DNA of 64,000 nt, from NCBI RefSeq assembly GCF_002899675.1, contig NZ_PKUU01000011.1, forward strand, positions 62,001 to 126,000, given 5' to 3'. Positions within the stretch are counted from its first letter, which is position 1. Each line of letters opens with the position of its first letter. The notes beneath the pieces are model-generated. The model was not told the origin of the DNA. It made no database searches and saw only the letters and a program-made list of their open reading frames with translations. The DNA is from Clostridium sp. chh4-2 (GTDB taxonomy: Bacteria; Bacillota; Clostridia; Lachnospirales; Lachnospiraceae). Both the position numbers and the translations under genes were made by a program. Of the stretch, positions 23,919 to 33,555 are shown piece by piece.

Positions 23919-25682
23919 TCAAAATGAAAAGCAAAAAGCAATCTTCCCGCATTCCGGCTCGATTACCGCCTTTAACGCCTCTGCCCCCGGAACCAGATTG
24001 TAGATTCTTTCCACGCCGTAAGGCAGGTCAAGTTTCCCCTTCTTCACAACTGCTTTCACATCAATACCATTTTTACGTATCAAAACCGAATTTTCATCCC
24101 TGATGATCTCCTCATCCTTCTCCGATATCAGAGGTAAGACACATCTGACTTGGGCTCCCATAACGGCGCTGACACATATAGAATCTTTTCCAAATACATA
24201 TTCGATCTCATAGGCTCCATTTTCCCCCTGGAGCTGATTCTGATCAAGGTCCGTCAGCCTTCCGCTCACCCACACCGCTGTACCGGAAGCCGTTTCCTCA
24301 CAGGACAGCGAGCTTTTGTAATCATACATGCTGCTGTACTCGTTTCCGCCTTCCTCACAGTCCAGACGGAATGACAGGCATTCATGACGGGAAAATCTGG
24401 GTAACTGCATATTATTAGGCTCTTTCAGGCTGTAACTGCCCATGCTGCTTCCAATCAAAAGCCCGGCCCGCTCATGCCATAAAAGAGATAAAGTTCCGCC
24501 GCTGGCATGGCCTCCCGGCAGCTTTAGATACTCCCAGTCATATCCCGTGACTGTAGCCGTATATCCGTCCCCAGTGACCAGATAAGTATCCGTCTCCTCC
24601 AGATAAACCGGGTGTTTTAATTCCATTCTTGGAAGTTTTCCGTCCATAAGCCGCTCTTCCAGCCCGCGGTCTAAAATGCCAACCAGAACCTTGGCATGGC
24701 TGAACGCGTGGTGCACGCATGGCGCCTCCCCCATTTCCCACACATGAGGGCCGCCGTATAAAAAGCCGTCGTGAGTGCATTGTTCCAGCAATTTCAGGTT
24801 CTTATAAGCCGCAATGCCGAATTCCGGTTCCACATCTGCTCCGGTCAGATAACCCAAAGCGCAGCCGTCCGAGGTCCGGCTTCCCCAATACGTCCATTTA
24901 TAGTTCCTGGTTCCAAAACTGTTGTCCATTCCTCCGTCTTCCAAAAGAAACAGCATGTGCCGTTTCAGCGCTTTTCTCAACAGCTTCTTCAGCTCTTCAT
25001 CCCCGGTCAGATATGCGTACTGGATAAACGACGGCAGAGATTCCTCCATGTTATATCCGATGTCCACCGGACGGCAGCCTTTTGCGCTGTAACCGTTTAC
25101 CGGACGGCCTTCCCCGGCCAGGATTCCGCTTTCCGTTATCTGTCCTGCCGCCAGGCCGGCCAGCTCCCGCCCTCTGCGTATGTATTTTTCTTCCCCTAGA
25201 AACTCTCCGCACAGGTGCATGGCCAGGCTGTTAGTAATCCGGTAATTCACATTGCAGACCTCAAACGTCTTAAATCCGCACAGAAATTCCGCGGCTTTTG
25301 CAATGCGCGCTTTCCATTTATCATAAGTCTCCTGATCCAGCAGATGTCCATGATATTCCAGCGCCTCGATCAGCTGGATCACACTGAATACCGTGGTTCC
25401 CTTCCATTCCGAATTCGTATCATTGACATAGGAGCCGTCTTCCCGGGATACGGTCTGCTCCGCCCAGTCAAAGAGCATTTTAGCCCCTTCCAGATACCGT
25501 TCGTCCTTGTCCGCATCTGCCAGATACAGAAACGGGTAGATGGCGTCGAAACACCTTCCGTGGATTCCGGCGCAGGCCGGGCAGAGGATACCGCCCCTTA
25601 ACGCAGGGTTATCCACAGACCTGACCTGTAACTCCAACAGTTTTCCACACCACTGCCTTAATAAATCCCCACATAAACTCAT
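23919..25682 (-). CDS. probable alpha/alpha-toroid carbohydrate-active protein of unknown specificity
   Basis: 587 aa without signal peptide. The first 330 residues show repeated aromatic helix pairs (HGRCFDAIYPFLYLADAD, NYRITNSLAMHLCGEFLGE, GYNMEESLPSFIQYAYLTG) as in (alpha/alpha)n toroids of polysaccharide lyases and glucuronyl hydrolases; the remaining 250 residues look beta-rich (HASGGTLSLLWHERAGLLIG). This two-part build is like heparinase II/III-type lyases or related hydrolases, but I see no family signature that settles it. GGAGGAG precedes the ATG. Position between DUF2264 and the regulator ties it to uronic-acid oligosaccharide breakdown. Confidence 0.65.
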   Translation of the reverse strand: MSLCGDLLRQWCGKLLELQVRSVDNPALRGGILCPACAGIHGRCFDAIYPFLYLADADKDERYLEGAKMLFDWAEQTVSREDGSYVNDTNSEWKGTTVFSVIQLIEALEYHGHLLDQETYDKWKARIAKAAEFLCGFKTFEVCNVNYRITNSLAMHLCGEFLGEEKYIRRGRELAGLAAGQITESGILAGEGRPVNGYSAKGCRPVDIGYNMEESLPSFIQYAYLTGDEELKKLLRKALKRHMLFLLEDGGMDNSFGTRNYKWTYWGSRTSDGCALGYLTGADVEPEFGIAAYKNLKLLEQCTHDGFLYGGPHVWEMGEAPCVHHAFSHAKVLVGILDRGLEERLMDGKLPRMELKHPVYLEETDTYLVTGDGYTATVTGYDWEYLKLPGGHASGGTLSLLWHERAGLLIGSSMGSYSLKEPNNMQLPRFSRHECLSFRLDCEEGGNEYSSMYDYKSSLSCEETASGTAVWVSGRLTDLDQNQLQGENGAYEIEYVFGKDSICVSAVMGAQVRCVLPLISEKDEEIIRDENSVLIRKNGIDVKAVVKKGKLDLPYGVERIYNLVPGAEALKAVIEPECGKIAFCFSF

Positions 25683-25691
25683 AAGTGTCTT

Positions 25692-27542
25692 TTACTCCTC
25701 CACGTCTGAATACTTTCTCACACATTTGCCGTAACTGATCTGGAATCCCGAGCCGTCTCTCCTGTATTCCGGACAATGGCTCCACTCCTTTTCAGCCTCT
25801 TGTGCCGTCCCGGCTCCCAAAACAGCGCAGGCCAGCCATGTTTCACCCACCGGAATCTTCCCTTCCAACGTAGGAATCACGGTTCTGGAATACATGATAT
25901 TCGTATTCGGATGTGCGGCCACCAGAATTCCTTCTCTCGGCCCTTCCAGGTTCACAATTCCGGTACATCCCCATGGGAAAAATGCTTTCGACATCCGTTC
26001 ATCCGCCCGCATCTCGCTTCCATTTTCCTGTTTCTCATAGAAATCACAGTTGACCGCATAAGCGCCTTCGCCTCCTGTCAGCTCCCTTTTGCTCTCGATC
26101 CTGTGGACTCTCACATGCCAGGAACCGCATGGAACCAGCCATGTGTGAATGGCCACATCCGCCCACGGCTCCCATACGCTGTAGATTCCATTTTCACTGA
26201 CCTTTACTTCCCTGCAGCTGCGCCTGGTCCGGTACAGATTGTCCCCGGATTCGCACAGAGCCAGCACGGAATCAAATGCGCCCTGGTCCAAACCGTATTC
26301 CGCTCCCGGAACGCTGAACCCAAACACATTGGAATAAGCGAATTTTTCATATTTGGCGGCCATAAAGCTGGGTTCAAACCTGGCGTACTGCCCCGATGTG
26401 AGCGCCTGGATATGGCTTCCGCCTTCCCCTCTCATGAAGATCATAAAAGGATGCTTTTGAACCGATAACAACGGCAATTCAGGAAGCTCTTCCTCCTCTG
26501 CCGTCCAAAACGGATGGTCTTCAGGCAGGGCCAGCACCAGAAATGATTTCATCGCCCATGCAGGCGAACCGGGCGCATTGTAAAACTCCGCCATTTTAAG
26601 ATTAGGGTAACGGTAACCAATTGTCAGCAGCCCGTCCCGGTCAAAAATAGGCTGTTTCATCCACCATCTGATATTTCTCAGAACAATGCCTTTGACCACT
26701 CCCCAGGAATACGCTTCCACCTCCGCATACGCCAGCGCGCTCCAGAATGCGGACATCGCAAACCGGTAGGTCAGACTCCGCCCATAGGGAAGGGCATCCC
26801 CTTCTTTGGCAAACCAGCAGATAAAATCTCCGGCAAATTCCGCCGCCCGGCATTTATACCGTTTCGCCCGCACCGGGTCCTCTTCACCCATTAGCTTTGC
26901 ATAGATCAAACCGTAAAAATGCATGGCAAATGCGATATAATAATCCCTCTGCAGCGTTGGCCCGTCGGAATACCAGCCGTCTGAAAGATAGCTTTTTTCG
27001 ATCTCATCGAGAGCCGTTTCCATAGTTTCCCGGCTGTACTCTGCCCCCGCTTTTTTCAGCCCCATATTCACAATCACATAGAAAAACAGCCAGTTGTTCG
27101 TGGCCAGCGGCACTTCATTGATCTTTAAAAGCCAGGTTTCCAAATTCTTTTTTTCCTGCTCCGTAAGCGGTTCCCACACCAGCTCCGGCACCATGGCAAG
27201 CGCCAGCCCCAGGGTTGTCATCTCCACCACTTTCTGCTCTTTCCCATCCAAATCTCCCCAATATTCCGGTGAATTTGGGTCCGTACCGTTTTTAATTCCC
27301 TCCAGATACTCATCCCAGAGCCCGGTTTTAAAACCTCCGGCACTTAATGGGACAAGCCCGAACAGAGGTCTTAAAAATCCCTCTGTCCAGGCTGTCTTAT
27401 GAGGATATTTGGCCGCGCTCTCCCCGGCATTTAACCAGGCTTTCTGCGGGCTTAACTGTTTAACGGCACAGGATATCATGTTCTCCGCCAAATCCTGCAG
27501 ATCCTGCCTGGATTTCAACGAGTTTTTGCTCATCTCCTGCAT
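25692..27542 (-). CDS. DUF2264 protein
   Basis: 616 aa. Family hallmarks are visible in order: LFGLVPLSAGG, TNNWLFFYVIVNMGLKKAG, DGWYSDGPTLQRDYYIAFA, YGRSLTYRFAM and YNAPGSPAWAMKSFLVLALP, all typical of DUF2264, an alpha/alpha-toroid family found in sugar-utilisation loci and thought to act on uronic-acid sugars. The C-terminal half is beta-rich. No signal peptide, so it should act on imported oligosaccharides. GGAG lies 7 nt before the ATG; MSKNSL nine bases later is an alternative start. Confidence 0.8.
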   Translation of the reverse strand: MQEMSKNSLKSRQDLQDLAENMISCAVKQLSPQKAWLNAGESAAKYPHKTAWTEGFLRPLFGLVPLSAGGFKTGLWDEYLEGIKNGTDPNSPEYWGDLDGKEQKVVEMTTLGLALAMVPELVWEPLTEQEKKNLETWLLKINEVPLATNNWLFFYVIVNMGLKKAGAEYSRETMETALDEIEKSYLSDGWYSDGPTLQRDYYIAFAMHFYGLIYAKLMGEEDPVRAKRYKCRAAEFAGDFICWFAKEGDALPYGRSLTYRFAMSAFWSALAYAEVEAYSWGVVKGIVLRNIRWWMKQPIFDRDGLLTIGYRYPNLKMAEFYNAPGSPAWAMKSFLVLALPEDHPFWTAEEEELPELPLLSVQKHPFMIFMRGEGGSHIQALTSGQYARFEPSFMAAKYEKFAYSNVFGFSVPGAEYGLDQGAFDSVLALCESGDNLYRTRRSCREVKVSENGIYSVWEPWADVAIHTWLVPCGSWHVRVHRIESKRELTGGEGAYAVNCDFYEKQENGSEMRADERMSKAFFPWGCTGIVNLEGPREGILVAAHPNTNIMYSRTVIPTLEGKIPVGETWLACAVLGAGTAQEAEKEWSHCPEYRRDGSGFQISYGKCVRKYSDVEE

Positions 27543-27561
27543 ATCCCTTCTCCATTCAACT

Positions 27562-29052
27562 CTATTTTTCCTTATTCACATAAACCGGTGATACATAAGC
27601 CCACTGACGGTTTTTCTGGGCTACTTCCAGATGATAGTAATCACAGTCATTTTCCGGTTTATTGTCTTCCAGATCCAGGTCAAATGTGTATTTTGACTCA
27701 GGAAGCGCTTTGTAGATCTTAAATGCCTGGGAATGATAATATTCCATATGGCTGGTGTATCCGTAGTTCAGCAGTTCCCCGATGGAAGCCGTATACGTTT
27801 TATCGTTAATTGTAAATGTCACTTTCGTGTTCAAATCTCCCTGAACCTTAACCACAACCGAAGAGGTGGACGGATGAAGGGTGGATTTATTGCCCACGGT
27901 ATCGCAGCTCCATACAAACTCGCTGCCGCTCTTTAACTCAGAGTACGTCTCAATGTCGTTGATGTCATTTTCATCATAAGATTCATCTTTAGACGGAGCC
28001 AGAACGCTTCTGCCTCTGAAATACGTATTGTATTCTTTAATTGTGCCGCCCTCAGTCTGAATGCTGCCGTTCCAGCGGTAAAGGGAAGAATTGCCCCAGC
28101 CCATTTCCACGCGGAGTTTATAGCATCCCTCCTGGTTGATCTCCTGGAATGTTTCGCCGTTAATGATGTGGATTGGCTTGTAATTCTTATAGAGAATGAT
28201 CTTATCAAGGGTTCCTTCCGTCTCCACATGAGCGTGAATCTTTCTCATATTGCCTGTGATCTCACTGCCCATCCAGGAATCATTTACCTTGAAATCACAG
28301 AGGATTCTGTCGCCCGTAACCGCATAGGTTCTTCTGGCCTTAATGGCCGCCCAGATGCTCTCTCTGGTCTTCTCTTCCGCAATAACGGCTGCCATTCCGT
28401 CGCCGTAAGAACCCGGGAAACCTGCATGATGGTCCGTGGAACCTACAAATCCGAATTTATGTCCCTGACGGAGGCCTTCATCCACCATATCCCTGGTATC
28501 TCTCGGCCCCATGTTGTGATAATACGGATAATCCGCGTCTTCATTCATGGAACAGCCATGTTTGGAATACACTTCCACAACAGGAGAAATGGTATTGTCA
28601 AACTTCTTCCAGTCAATTCCCCTATAATCCGGCGTATATCCGATATGATGAGGAACCGCGATGGCGTCTTTGCCGCAGTCCTCCACCAATTCTCTCGGTG
28701 AATCCCTGTAGATCAGCGGAAGTTCATCATCGATGGAAAGCAGATGGTGGTCGCCGTATTCTCTGGAATGAAGCTCATATCCCTGAATAGCCACAAAATC
28801 CGCCCCGTTGGCCTCCGCCACTTCTTTTCTGATCTCTTCCCAATGATCCTTTAATTTCTTAAATCCTTCCAAATGGAAATTAACCACAAATTCCGTGCCC
28901 GGCGCTTTTTCATACATATCCGGCCACATGGCATGTCCCGTAAATGCCGCAAAATCCAGCTGGCTTTTCGCCCTCTTTATGGCATTCGACAGACTTCCGA
29001 ATCCATATGTAATTCCGCAATGATTGTGCAAATCTCCCCAGTAAGTATTCAT
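27562..29052 (-). CDS. PHP-type/DUF3604-like metal-dependent protein
   Basis: 496 aa started at the ATG reading MNTYWGDLHNHCG, after AAGGAG; a 20-codon longer form has no ribosome site. Metal-binding motifs of the PHP fold are visible: GDLHNHCG, a TGH motif (AAFTGHAMW), IQGYELHSREYGDHHL, VPHHIGYTP and GSTDHHAGFPG. The C-terminal 200 residues are beta-rich. DUF3604/PHP proteins are hydrolases or of unknown activity and recur in glycosaminoglycan and uronate loci. No signal peptide. It lies between GH88 and DUF2264 in the same direction. Confidence 0.75.
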   Translation of the reverse strand: MNTYWGDLHNHCGITYGFGSLSNAIKRAKSQLDFAAFTGHAMWPDMYEKAPGTEFVVNFHLEGFKKLKDHWEEIRKEVAEANGADFVAIQGYELHSREYGDHHLLSIDDELPLIYRDSPRELVEDCGKDAIAVPHHIGYTPDYRGIDWKKFDNTISPVVEVYSKHGCSMNEDADYPYYHNMGPRDTRDMVDEGLRQGHKFGFVGSTDHHAGFPGSYGDGMAAVIAEEKTRESIWAAIKARRTYAVTGDRILCDFKVNDSWMGSEITGNMRKIHAHVETEGTLDKIILYKNYKPIHIINGETFQEINQEGCYKLRVEMGWGNSSLYRWNGSIQTEGGTIKEYNTYFRGRSVLAPSKDESYDENDINDIETYSELKSGSEFVWSCDTVGNKSTLHPSTSSVVVKVQGDLNTKVTFTINDKTYTASIGELLNYGYTSHMEYYHSQAFKIYKALPESKYTFDLDLEDNKPENDCDYYHLEVAQKNRQWAYVSPVYVNKEK

Positions 29053-29133
29053 AATTGTAGTCTCTCCTTCTGCTGCCCTGCAGCCTGTCACTTTATTAAC
29101 TTTATTAATCAACCGCCTTCCGGCGTTGTTTTC

Positions 29134-30243
29134 CTAAAATACTTCCGTCTTATGGTTCAGTTTTATCAACGCTTCCGTAAAGAAGAAATCCCCGTAAATA
29201 ATCGGCACATTAACATGTTTTTTCTTCGCATAATTTACTGTGCCCTTCTGTATAATTCCCTGGGTTTCCTCTGAAAAATCAGCATAATTCTCATAAAGCC
29301 CTTTTAAGATGGCCACCGCCTGGTCATGATAAAACTCCTTCTCAGCCCCGTCTTCCATCAGGCCGGAAAGTTCCAAAAGCCCGCTGGCCGTACAGGCAGA
29401 AGCGGATGAATCCAGCACAAAACGGTCCTCGGCGTCTGTTCTGAAATCCCAATAAGGAACTTTATCCTCAGGAAGGTGGGAAAGGAAATAGCCGGCCACA
29501 TTTTTAGATGCCGTCATGTATTCTTCTTTTCCTGTTTCCCGGTAAGCCAGCGCCATGCCGTAGATCGCCCAGGCCTGGCCTCTCGCCCATGCGGAATCAG
29601 GGTCTTTTCCCTGGCCGCCCAGGTTTTCAATCTTCTCACCTGTATAAGGATCGAAGCTGACGATATGGGCCGTTGTATTGTCCGGCCTGATAAAGCTTTT
29701 TAACACTGTATCCGCATGCGCTTTTGCGATATGGTAAAATCTCGGATCATTCATCTCCTTTGACGCCCAGAATAACAGGGGGATATTCATCATACAGTCG
29801 ATGATCGCCCAGCCCTTCGAATCCGGGTTCACTTCATCGGTCCACGCCCGTATAAAGTTTCCTGCCAGATTAAAACGGCCTGCCAGATGGCTGGCTGCTT
29901 TCAGCCCCCTCACCCTGGACTTTGCATTGCCGGTCAGTTTATAGTCGATGACTGCCGACGGCAGCCACATAAATCCCACGTCATGATGAAGGGTCACAAA
30001 TCCGTCCAAAACCTCGTCCAAACGGTCTTCCAGCTCTCTTGCCAGAAGAAGCGCCTTTTCATCTTTTTTCTCCTGATACAAAAGCCATAAAAGCCCGGGC
30101 CAAAACCCGGATGTCCAAAATGCCGCCCCCTGGTCATTATAGACTCCGTCATAAGCTACATGGGGAAAATGCGCTCCGATCCCGTCGATATTCCGTTCAA
30201 TCTTTAAAAGGCATTTTTCTAATGCTTCCTTTGTCCAGCTCAT
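29134..30243 (-). CDS. GH88 unsaturated glucuronyl hydrolase
   Basis: 369 aa, the normal length. Both catalytic aspartates of the Bacillus GL1 enzyme are at the same numbers here: Asp88 in LHHDVGFMW and Asp149 in AIIDCMMNIPLLFW. The enzyme removes the 4,5-unsaturated uronic acid from the non-reducing end of oligosaccharides made by polysaccharide lyases. No signal peptide, so it acts inside the cell. It overlaps the sulfatase stop by 4 bp (ATGA), showing translational coupling. GGGAGGAG precedes the start. Confidence 0.93.
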   Translation of the reverse strand: MSWTKEALEKCLLKIERNIDGIGAHFPHVAYDGVYNDQGAAFWTSGFWPGLLWLLYQEKKDEKALLLARELEDRLDEVLDGFVTLHHDVGFMWLPSAVIDYKLTGNAKSRVRGLKAASHLAGRFNLAGNFIRAWTDEVNPDSKGWAIIDCMMNIPLLFWASKEMNDPRFYHIAKAHADTVLKSFIRPDNTTAHIVSFDPYTGEKIENLGGQGKDPDSAWARGQAWAIYGMALAYRETGKEEYMTASKNVAGYFLSHLPEDKVPYWDFRTDAEDRFVLDSSASACTASGLLELSGLMEDGAEKEFYHDQAVAILKGLYENYADFSEETQGIIQKGTVNYAKKKHVNVPIIYGDFFFTEALIKLNHKTEVF

Positions 30244-31628
30244 CCCTTATTCTCCTCCCAGTTGAAGTAATCTTTGTGTTTCTCATTGAAGTCTCTGCAG
30301 GCCGCGTACATGGTGTTTAACGCGTCCTGATATTGTGCATCCCCGGCCACATTTTTCATCTCATGAGGATCTTTTTCAAGATCATATAACTCATGCTGCC
30401 GCTGGTTGTCATACACGTACTTATACCGTTTTGAAACCGCCGCTCTTCTTATTGTACCATAGCCAGGATTTCCTGAATACTGGGAAAAGACGATTCGGTT
30501 TTCATCCGGTTTCTCTCCCCTGATTATAGGAAGAAGGGAGATTCCGTCGCCGGTTTTATCATCGATTCCGGCCAGTTCACAGATCGTCGGCTTAATGTCC
30601 AGATGCGAGATCACACCGTCTGAACTTCCCGCATTTTCTCCCGGAACCTTTATTACAAACGGCACTTTTACCGCCTCTTCATACATCTCCATCTTCTGAT
30701 ACATGCTGTGCTGTCCCAGATTATCCCCATGATCCGAGGTGAAAATGATACAGGTATTCTCATATCTGCCCTGAGCTTTCAGCTCTTCCATGACCGCGCC
30801 AAAGATCTCGTCCGCCATGGTAGTCAGTCCCAGATGGGCCGCCCATACCTTTCTCCACTCTTCCATGGATACGCCTTCCGCCAACTGGGCCGGAACCCCT
30901 TTTCTTCTCAATTCCGGTTCGCCTTCCGCAGCAATTCCGATGTTTTCCGGAAGCACAATCTGATCCGGATCATACATGGAAGCATAGGGCTCAGGAACGC
31001 GCAGCGGAGGATGAGGAGCCCATAGATATGTAAACAGGGCAACCGGACCTTCCGGCAGTTCTCTGATAAAGTTCAACGCCTGATCCTTAAAATAAAAGTC
31101 TTTAAACTGCTCAACCGGCTTATCCCAAACACTGACTTTATGGCCGCTGTAAAGCTTAGTCACATACTCGCCTTCGATGTCCTCTTCCACCTTTGTCAGC
31201 TCGCTTTTATCCCTGGCGGTCACGATCCCCTGTTCCTTTGCCCAGGTCTCATAATCTTCCTGATTCACAAAAAAGTCCAGTCCCTGTTCCCTCATAGGCG
31301 GCTGAACCTTAATGTGGTCAACTCCCACATGTCCGATGCGGTATCCGGCCTCTTTTAATATTCTGTGAATCGGTTTTAAATCCCCTGCCGTCTCTCCCTT
31401 CCAGTCATTATATACCACGCCGTTTGCAGTAGGGTATACGCCTGTGGCTAAAGCGGTTCTTGCAGGCACACAAAGCGGACAGGCGTCATACGCGCGTTCA
31501 AACCGGAACCCCTCGTTCACAAGCCGGTTTAAATTCGGCGTTACTTCCCGTCCGCACTGGACCATATTGATCATATCCGCCCGCTGATGGTCCGTCATAA
31601 AAAGCAGTATATCTGGTCTGTTTCCCAT
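30240..31628 (-). CDS. type I (formylglycine) sulfatase
   Basis: 462 aa. The maturation signature CVPARTALATG is present with Cys53, which must be oxidised to formylglycine; Asp13 in MTDHQRAD and the pair in FTSDHGDNLGQH are metal ligands. It probably removes sulfate from glucosamine, galactosamine or uronate residues of imported oligosaccharides; the position is not predictable here. No signal peptide. The anaerobic maturase it needs is not in this window. GAGGAG precedes the ATG. Confidence 0.93.
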   Translation of the reverse strand: MGNRPDILLFMTDHQRADMINMVQCGREVTPNLNRLVNEGFRFERAYDACPLCVPARTALATGVYPTANGVVYNDWKGETAGDLKPIHRILKEAGYRIGHVGVDHIKVQPPMREQGLDFFVNQEDYETWAKEQGIVTARDKSELTKVEEDIEGEYVTKLYSGHKVSVWDKPVEQFKDFYFKDQALNFIRELPEGPVALFTYLWAPHPPLRVPEPYASMYDPDQIVLPENIGIAAEGEPELRRKGVPAQLAEGVSMEEWRKVWAAHLGLTTMADEIFGAVMEELKAQGRYENTCIIFTSDHGDNLGQHSMYQKMEMYEEAVKVPFVIKVPGENAGSSDGVISHLDIKPTICELAGIDDKTGDGISLLPIIRGEKPDENRIVFSQYSGNPGYGTIRRAAVSKRYKYVYDNQRQHELYDLEKDPHEMKNVAGDAQYQDALNTMYAACRDFNEKHKDYFNWEENKG

Positions 31629-31666
31629 ATCGGTATTCTCCTCTCAATCATTTCCCTGGATACTCA

Positions 31667-31702
31667 AAAATTCCGTATGCCAAAAACGGCATACAGAATT
31701 TT
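31667..31702 (-). terminator. terminator-like hairpin inside the transport/degradation block
   Basis: Arms AAAATTC-C-GTATGCC and GGCATAC-A-GAATTTT around a 6-nt loop, followed on the minus strand by TTTTTG. It lies between the distal permease and the sulfatase, so it likely attenuates transcription from the transporter genes into the enzyme genes. Confidence 0.75.
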
Positions 31703-31714
31703 CAAATCCGCGTT

Positions 31715-32578
31715 TTACCCCTTCACAGATCCCATCATTACTCCCTGTGTAAAATGTTTCTGAAGGAACGGATAAACGCATATAATCGGTAACACGGTAA
31801 TTACAATAGTTGCCATCTTAAAGTTCTCAGGATTCATAAACACCTCGCCGCCGCTGTTTAAGTCGTTGGCTACCATGTCGATAATATTTCTGAGCACAAC
31901 CTGAAGAGGCCATTTTGAATCAGTATTAATGTAAATCGTCGCATGAAGGAATTCATTCCAATGCTGTACTGCGTAGAATAGCGAAATGGTTGCCAGCGAC
32001 GCCTTGGAAAGCGGCAGTACAATTTTAACCAGCGTTGCCGCATCGCCGCAGCCGTCGATTTTTGCGGCTTCAATCAAGCTGTCCGGTATGCTCTTAAAGA
32101 ACTTGCTCAGGATCAAAAGGTTGTATACGTTAACCGCCATGGAAGCGATCAGAGACCATAAGCTGTTCAAAAGTCCGAATTGCTTGATTACAAGATATGT
32201 AGGTATCATACCTCCGTTAAACAACATCGGGAATATTACAAACGCCGACAGATACTTTCTGCCCGGAAGCTTCTCTCTGGAAAGCGGATATGCCAGCATA
32301 ATTGTCAGCACCATATTCACACATGTTCCTACCAGGGTTAAAAATACGGAGTTAAAAAATCCGGAAAACAATATTTTCTTGGAAAATGCATAAATATATG
32401 ACTCAACGGTAAATCCTTCCGGCCAGAGGTAAAGGCTGTTCAGGCTGGCTTTTGACGGGTCGCTGAAGGAATACATCACAACATACCAGAACGGATACAG
32501 CATTATAATTCCTATTATAACGAATAACAGGTAATTCAACACGGTAGACACATGTACCTTTTTATGTCTGTGCATCAT
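31715..32578 (-). CDS. ABC sugar permease, MalG/LplC type
   Basis: 287 aa with six predicted membrane helices. The coupling (EAA) motif is visible as EAAKIDGCGDAATLVKIVLP. It pairs with the upstream permease to form the channel of a CUT1-type carbohydrate importer; the ATPase is not encoded here, as is usual for LplABC-like systems that share a general MsmX-type ATPase. Overlaps the upstream gene by 4 bp. Ends VMMGSVKG, typical of this permease subfamily. Confidence 0.93.
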   Translation of the reverse strand: MMHRHKKVHVSTVLNYLLFVIIGIIMLYPFWYVVMYSFSDPSKASLNSLYLWPEGFTVESYIYAFSKKILFSGFFNSVFLTLVGTCVNMVLTIMLAYPLSREKLPGRKYLSAFVIFPMLFNGGMIPTYLVIKQFGLLNSLWSLIASMAVNVYNLLILSKFFKSIPDSLIEAAKIDGCGDAATLVKIVLPLSKASLATISLFYAVQHWNEFLHATIYINTDSKWPLQVVLRNIIDMVANDLNSGGEVFMNPENFKMATIVITVLPIICVYPFLQKHFTQGVMMGSVKG

Positions 32579-33531
32579 ACGATTCCCTCCTCCCCGAACA
32601 TTTTACTGATCTTATTGGCGCTGGATACCAGAATCAGGGCAATTACCGATTTAAAGGTATCAACTGCCGCTGCAAAACTGTAGGACCCCCGCCCAAGACC
32701 TTCCCGGTAAACATAGGTATCAAAGATATCAATGCTTTCCATCGTAATTGGGTTCTGCAAAACTAAAATCTGTTCAAATCCGGCGCTCATAACTTTACCG
32801 ATTCTGAGAATCAGCATTACGATAATGATGGAAGAAATTGCCGGAATCGTGATGTGCAGCATCTGCTGGAACTTGTTTGCTCCGTCCATTCTGGCTGCTT
32901 CATACAGGTTCAAATCCACCTGAGTCAGGGCTGCCAGGAATACGATCGTGCTCCATCCCGCTTCCTTCCATACATCGGAAAAGATAACGACCCAGAAGAT
33001 CGTGCTTTTCTTAGCCATGATGTTGATCGGCTCAACTCCCAGCACGCGGAACACCTGTCCCGCCAGTCCGAAGACCGGCGAGAAAAGGTTCAGCATGATT
33101 CCTCCGATTACTACCCATGATAAAAAGTGAGGCAGATACAGAAGTGTCTGGGTTACTTTTTTAAATTTTACCGCTTTGATTTCATTTAAAAGGATCGCCA
33201 GTAAGATAGGAATCGGGAATCCGATCACGATCTTGGTCAAACTGATGACCAGAGTATTTTTCATAACATTCCAGAAATCAGAGGAATGTACCAGCGCTTT
33301 GAAATTCGCAAGTCCCACCCAGTCGCTGGCCCAAATACCTTTAAAAATGTTGTAATCTTTAAAAGCAATTACCAGGCCAAACATGGGCAGATACCGGAAT
33401 AAGATGAAATATAACAATCCGGGGATCATTAACAAATAAAGTACTTTATGTTCTTTTACGGCCTTCCATGTTTTACTTCCGGATTTTTTTGTAGCTGATG
33501 CTTTTACCGCCGCATTTGATCCTGCTGCCAT
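32575..33531 (-). CDS. ABC sugar permease, LplB/UgpA type
   Basis: 318 aa with six predicted helices after a short cytoplasmic N terminus. The coupling motif reads YEAARMDGANKFQQMLHITIP and the C-terminal part has DTFKSVIALILVSSANKISK, both standard for LplB-like permeases that import complex oligosaccharides. Co-transcribed with the binding protein (24 bp upstream) and the second permease (overlap). Confidence 0.93.
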   Translation of the reverse strand: MAAGSNAAVKASATKKSGSKTWKAVKEHKVLYLLMIPGLLYFILFRYLPMFGLVIAFKDYNIFKGIWASDWVGLANFKALVHSSDFWNVMKNTLVISLTKIVIGFPIPILLAILLNEIKAVKFKKVTQTLLYLPHFLSWVVIGGIMLNLFSPVFGLAGQVFRVLGVEPINIMAKKSTIFWVVIFSDVWKEAGWSTIVFLAALTQVDLNLYEAARMDGANKFQQMLHITIPAISSIIIVMLILRIGKVMSAGFEQILVLQNPITMESIDIFDTYVYREGLGRGSYSFAAAVDTFKSVIALILVSSANKISKMFGEEGIV

Positions 33532-33555
33532 GTCAACCTCTCCTTAACTTTTATT

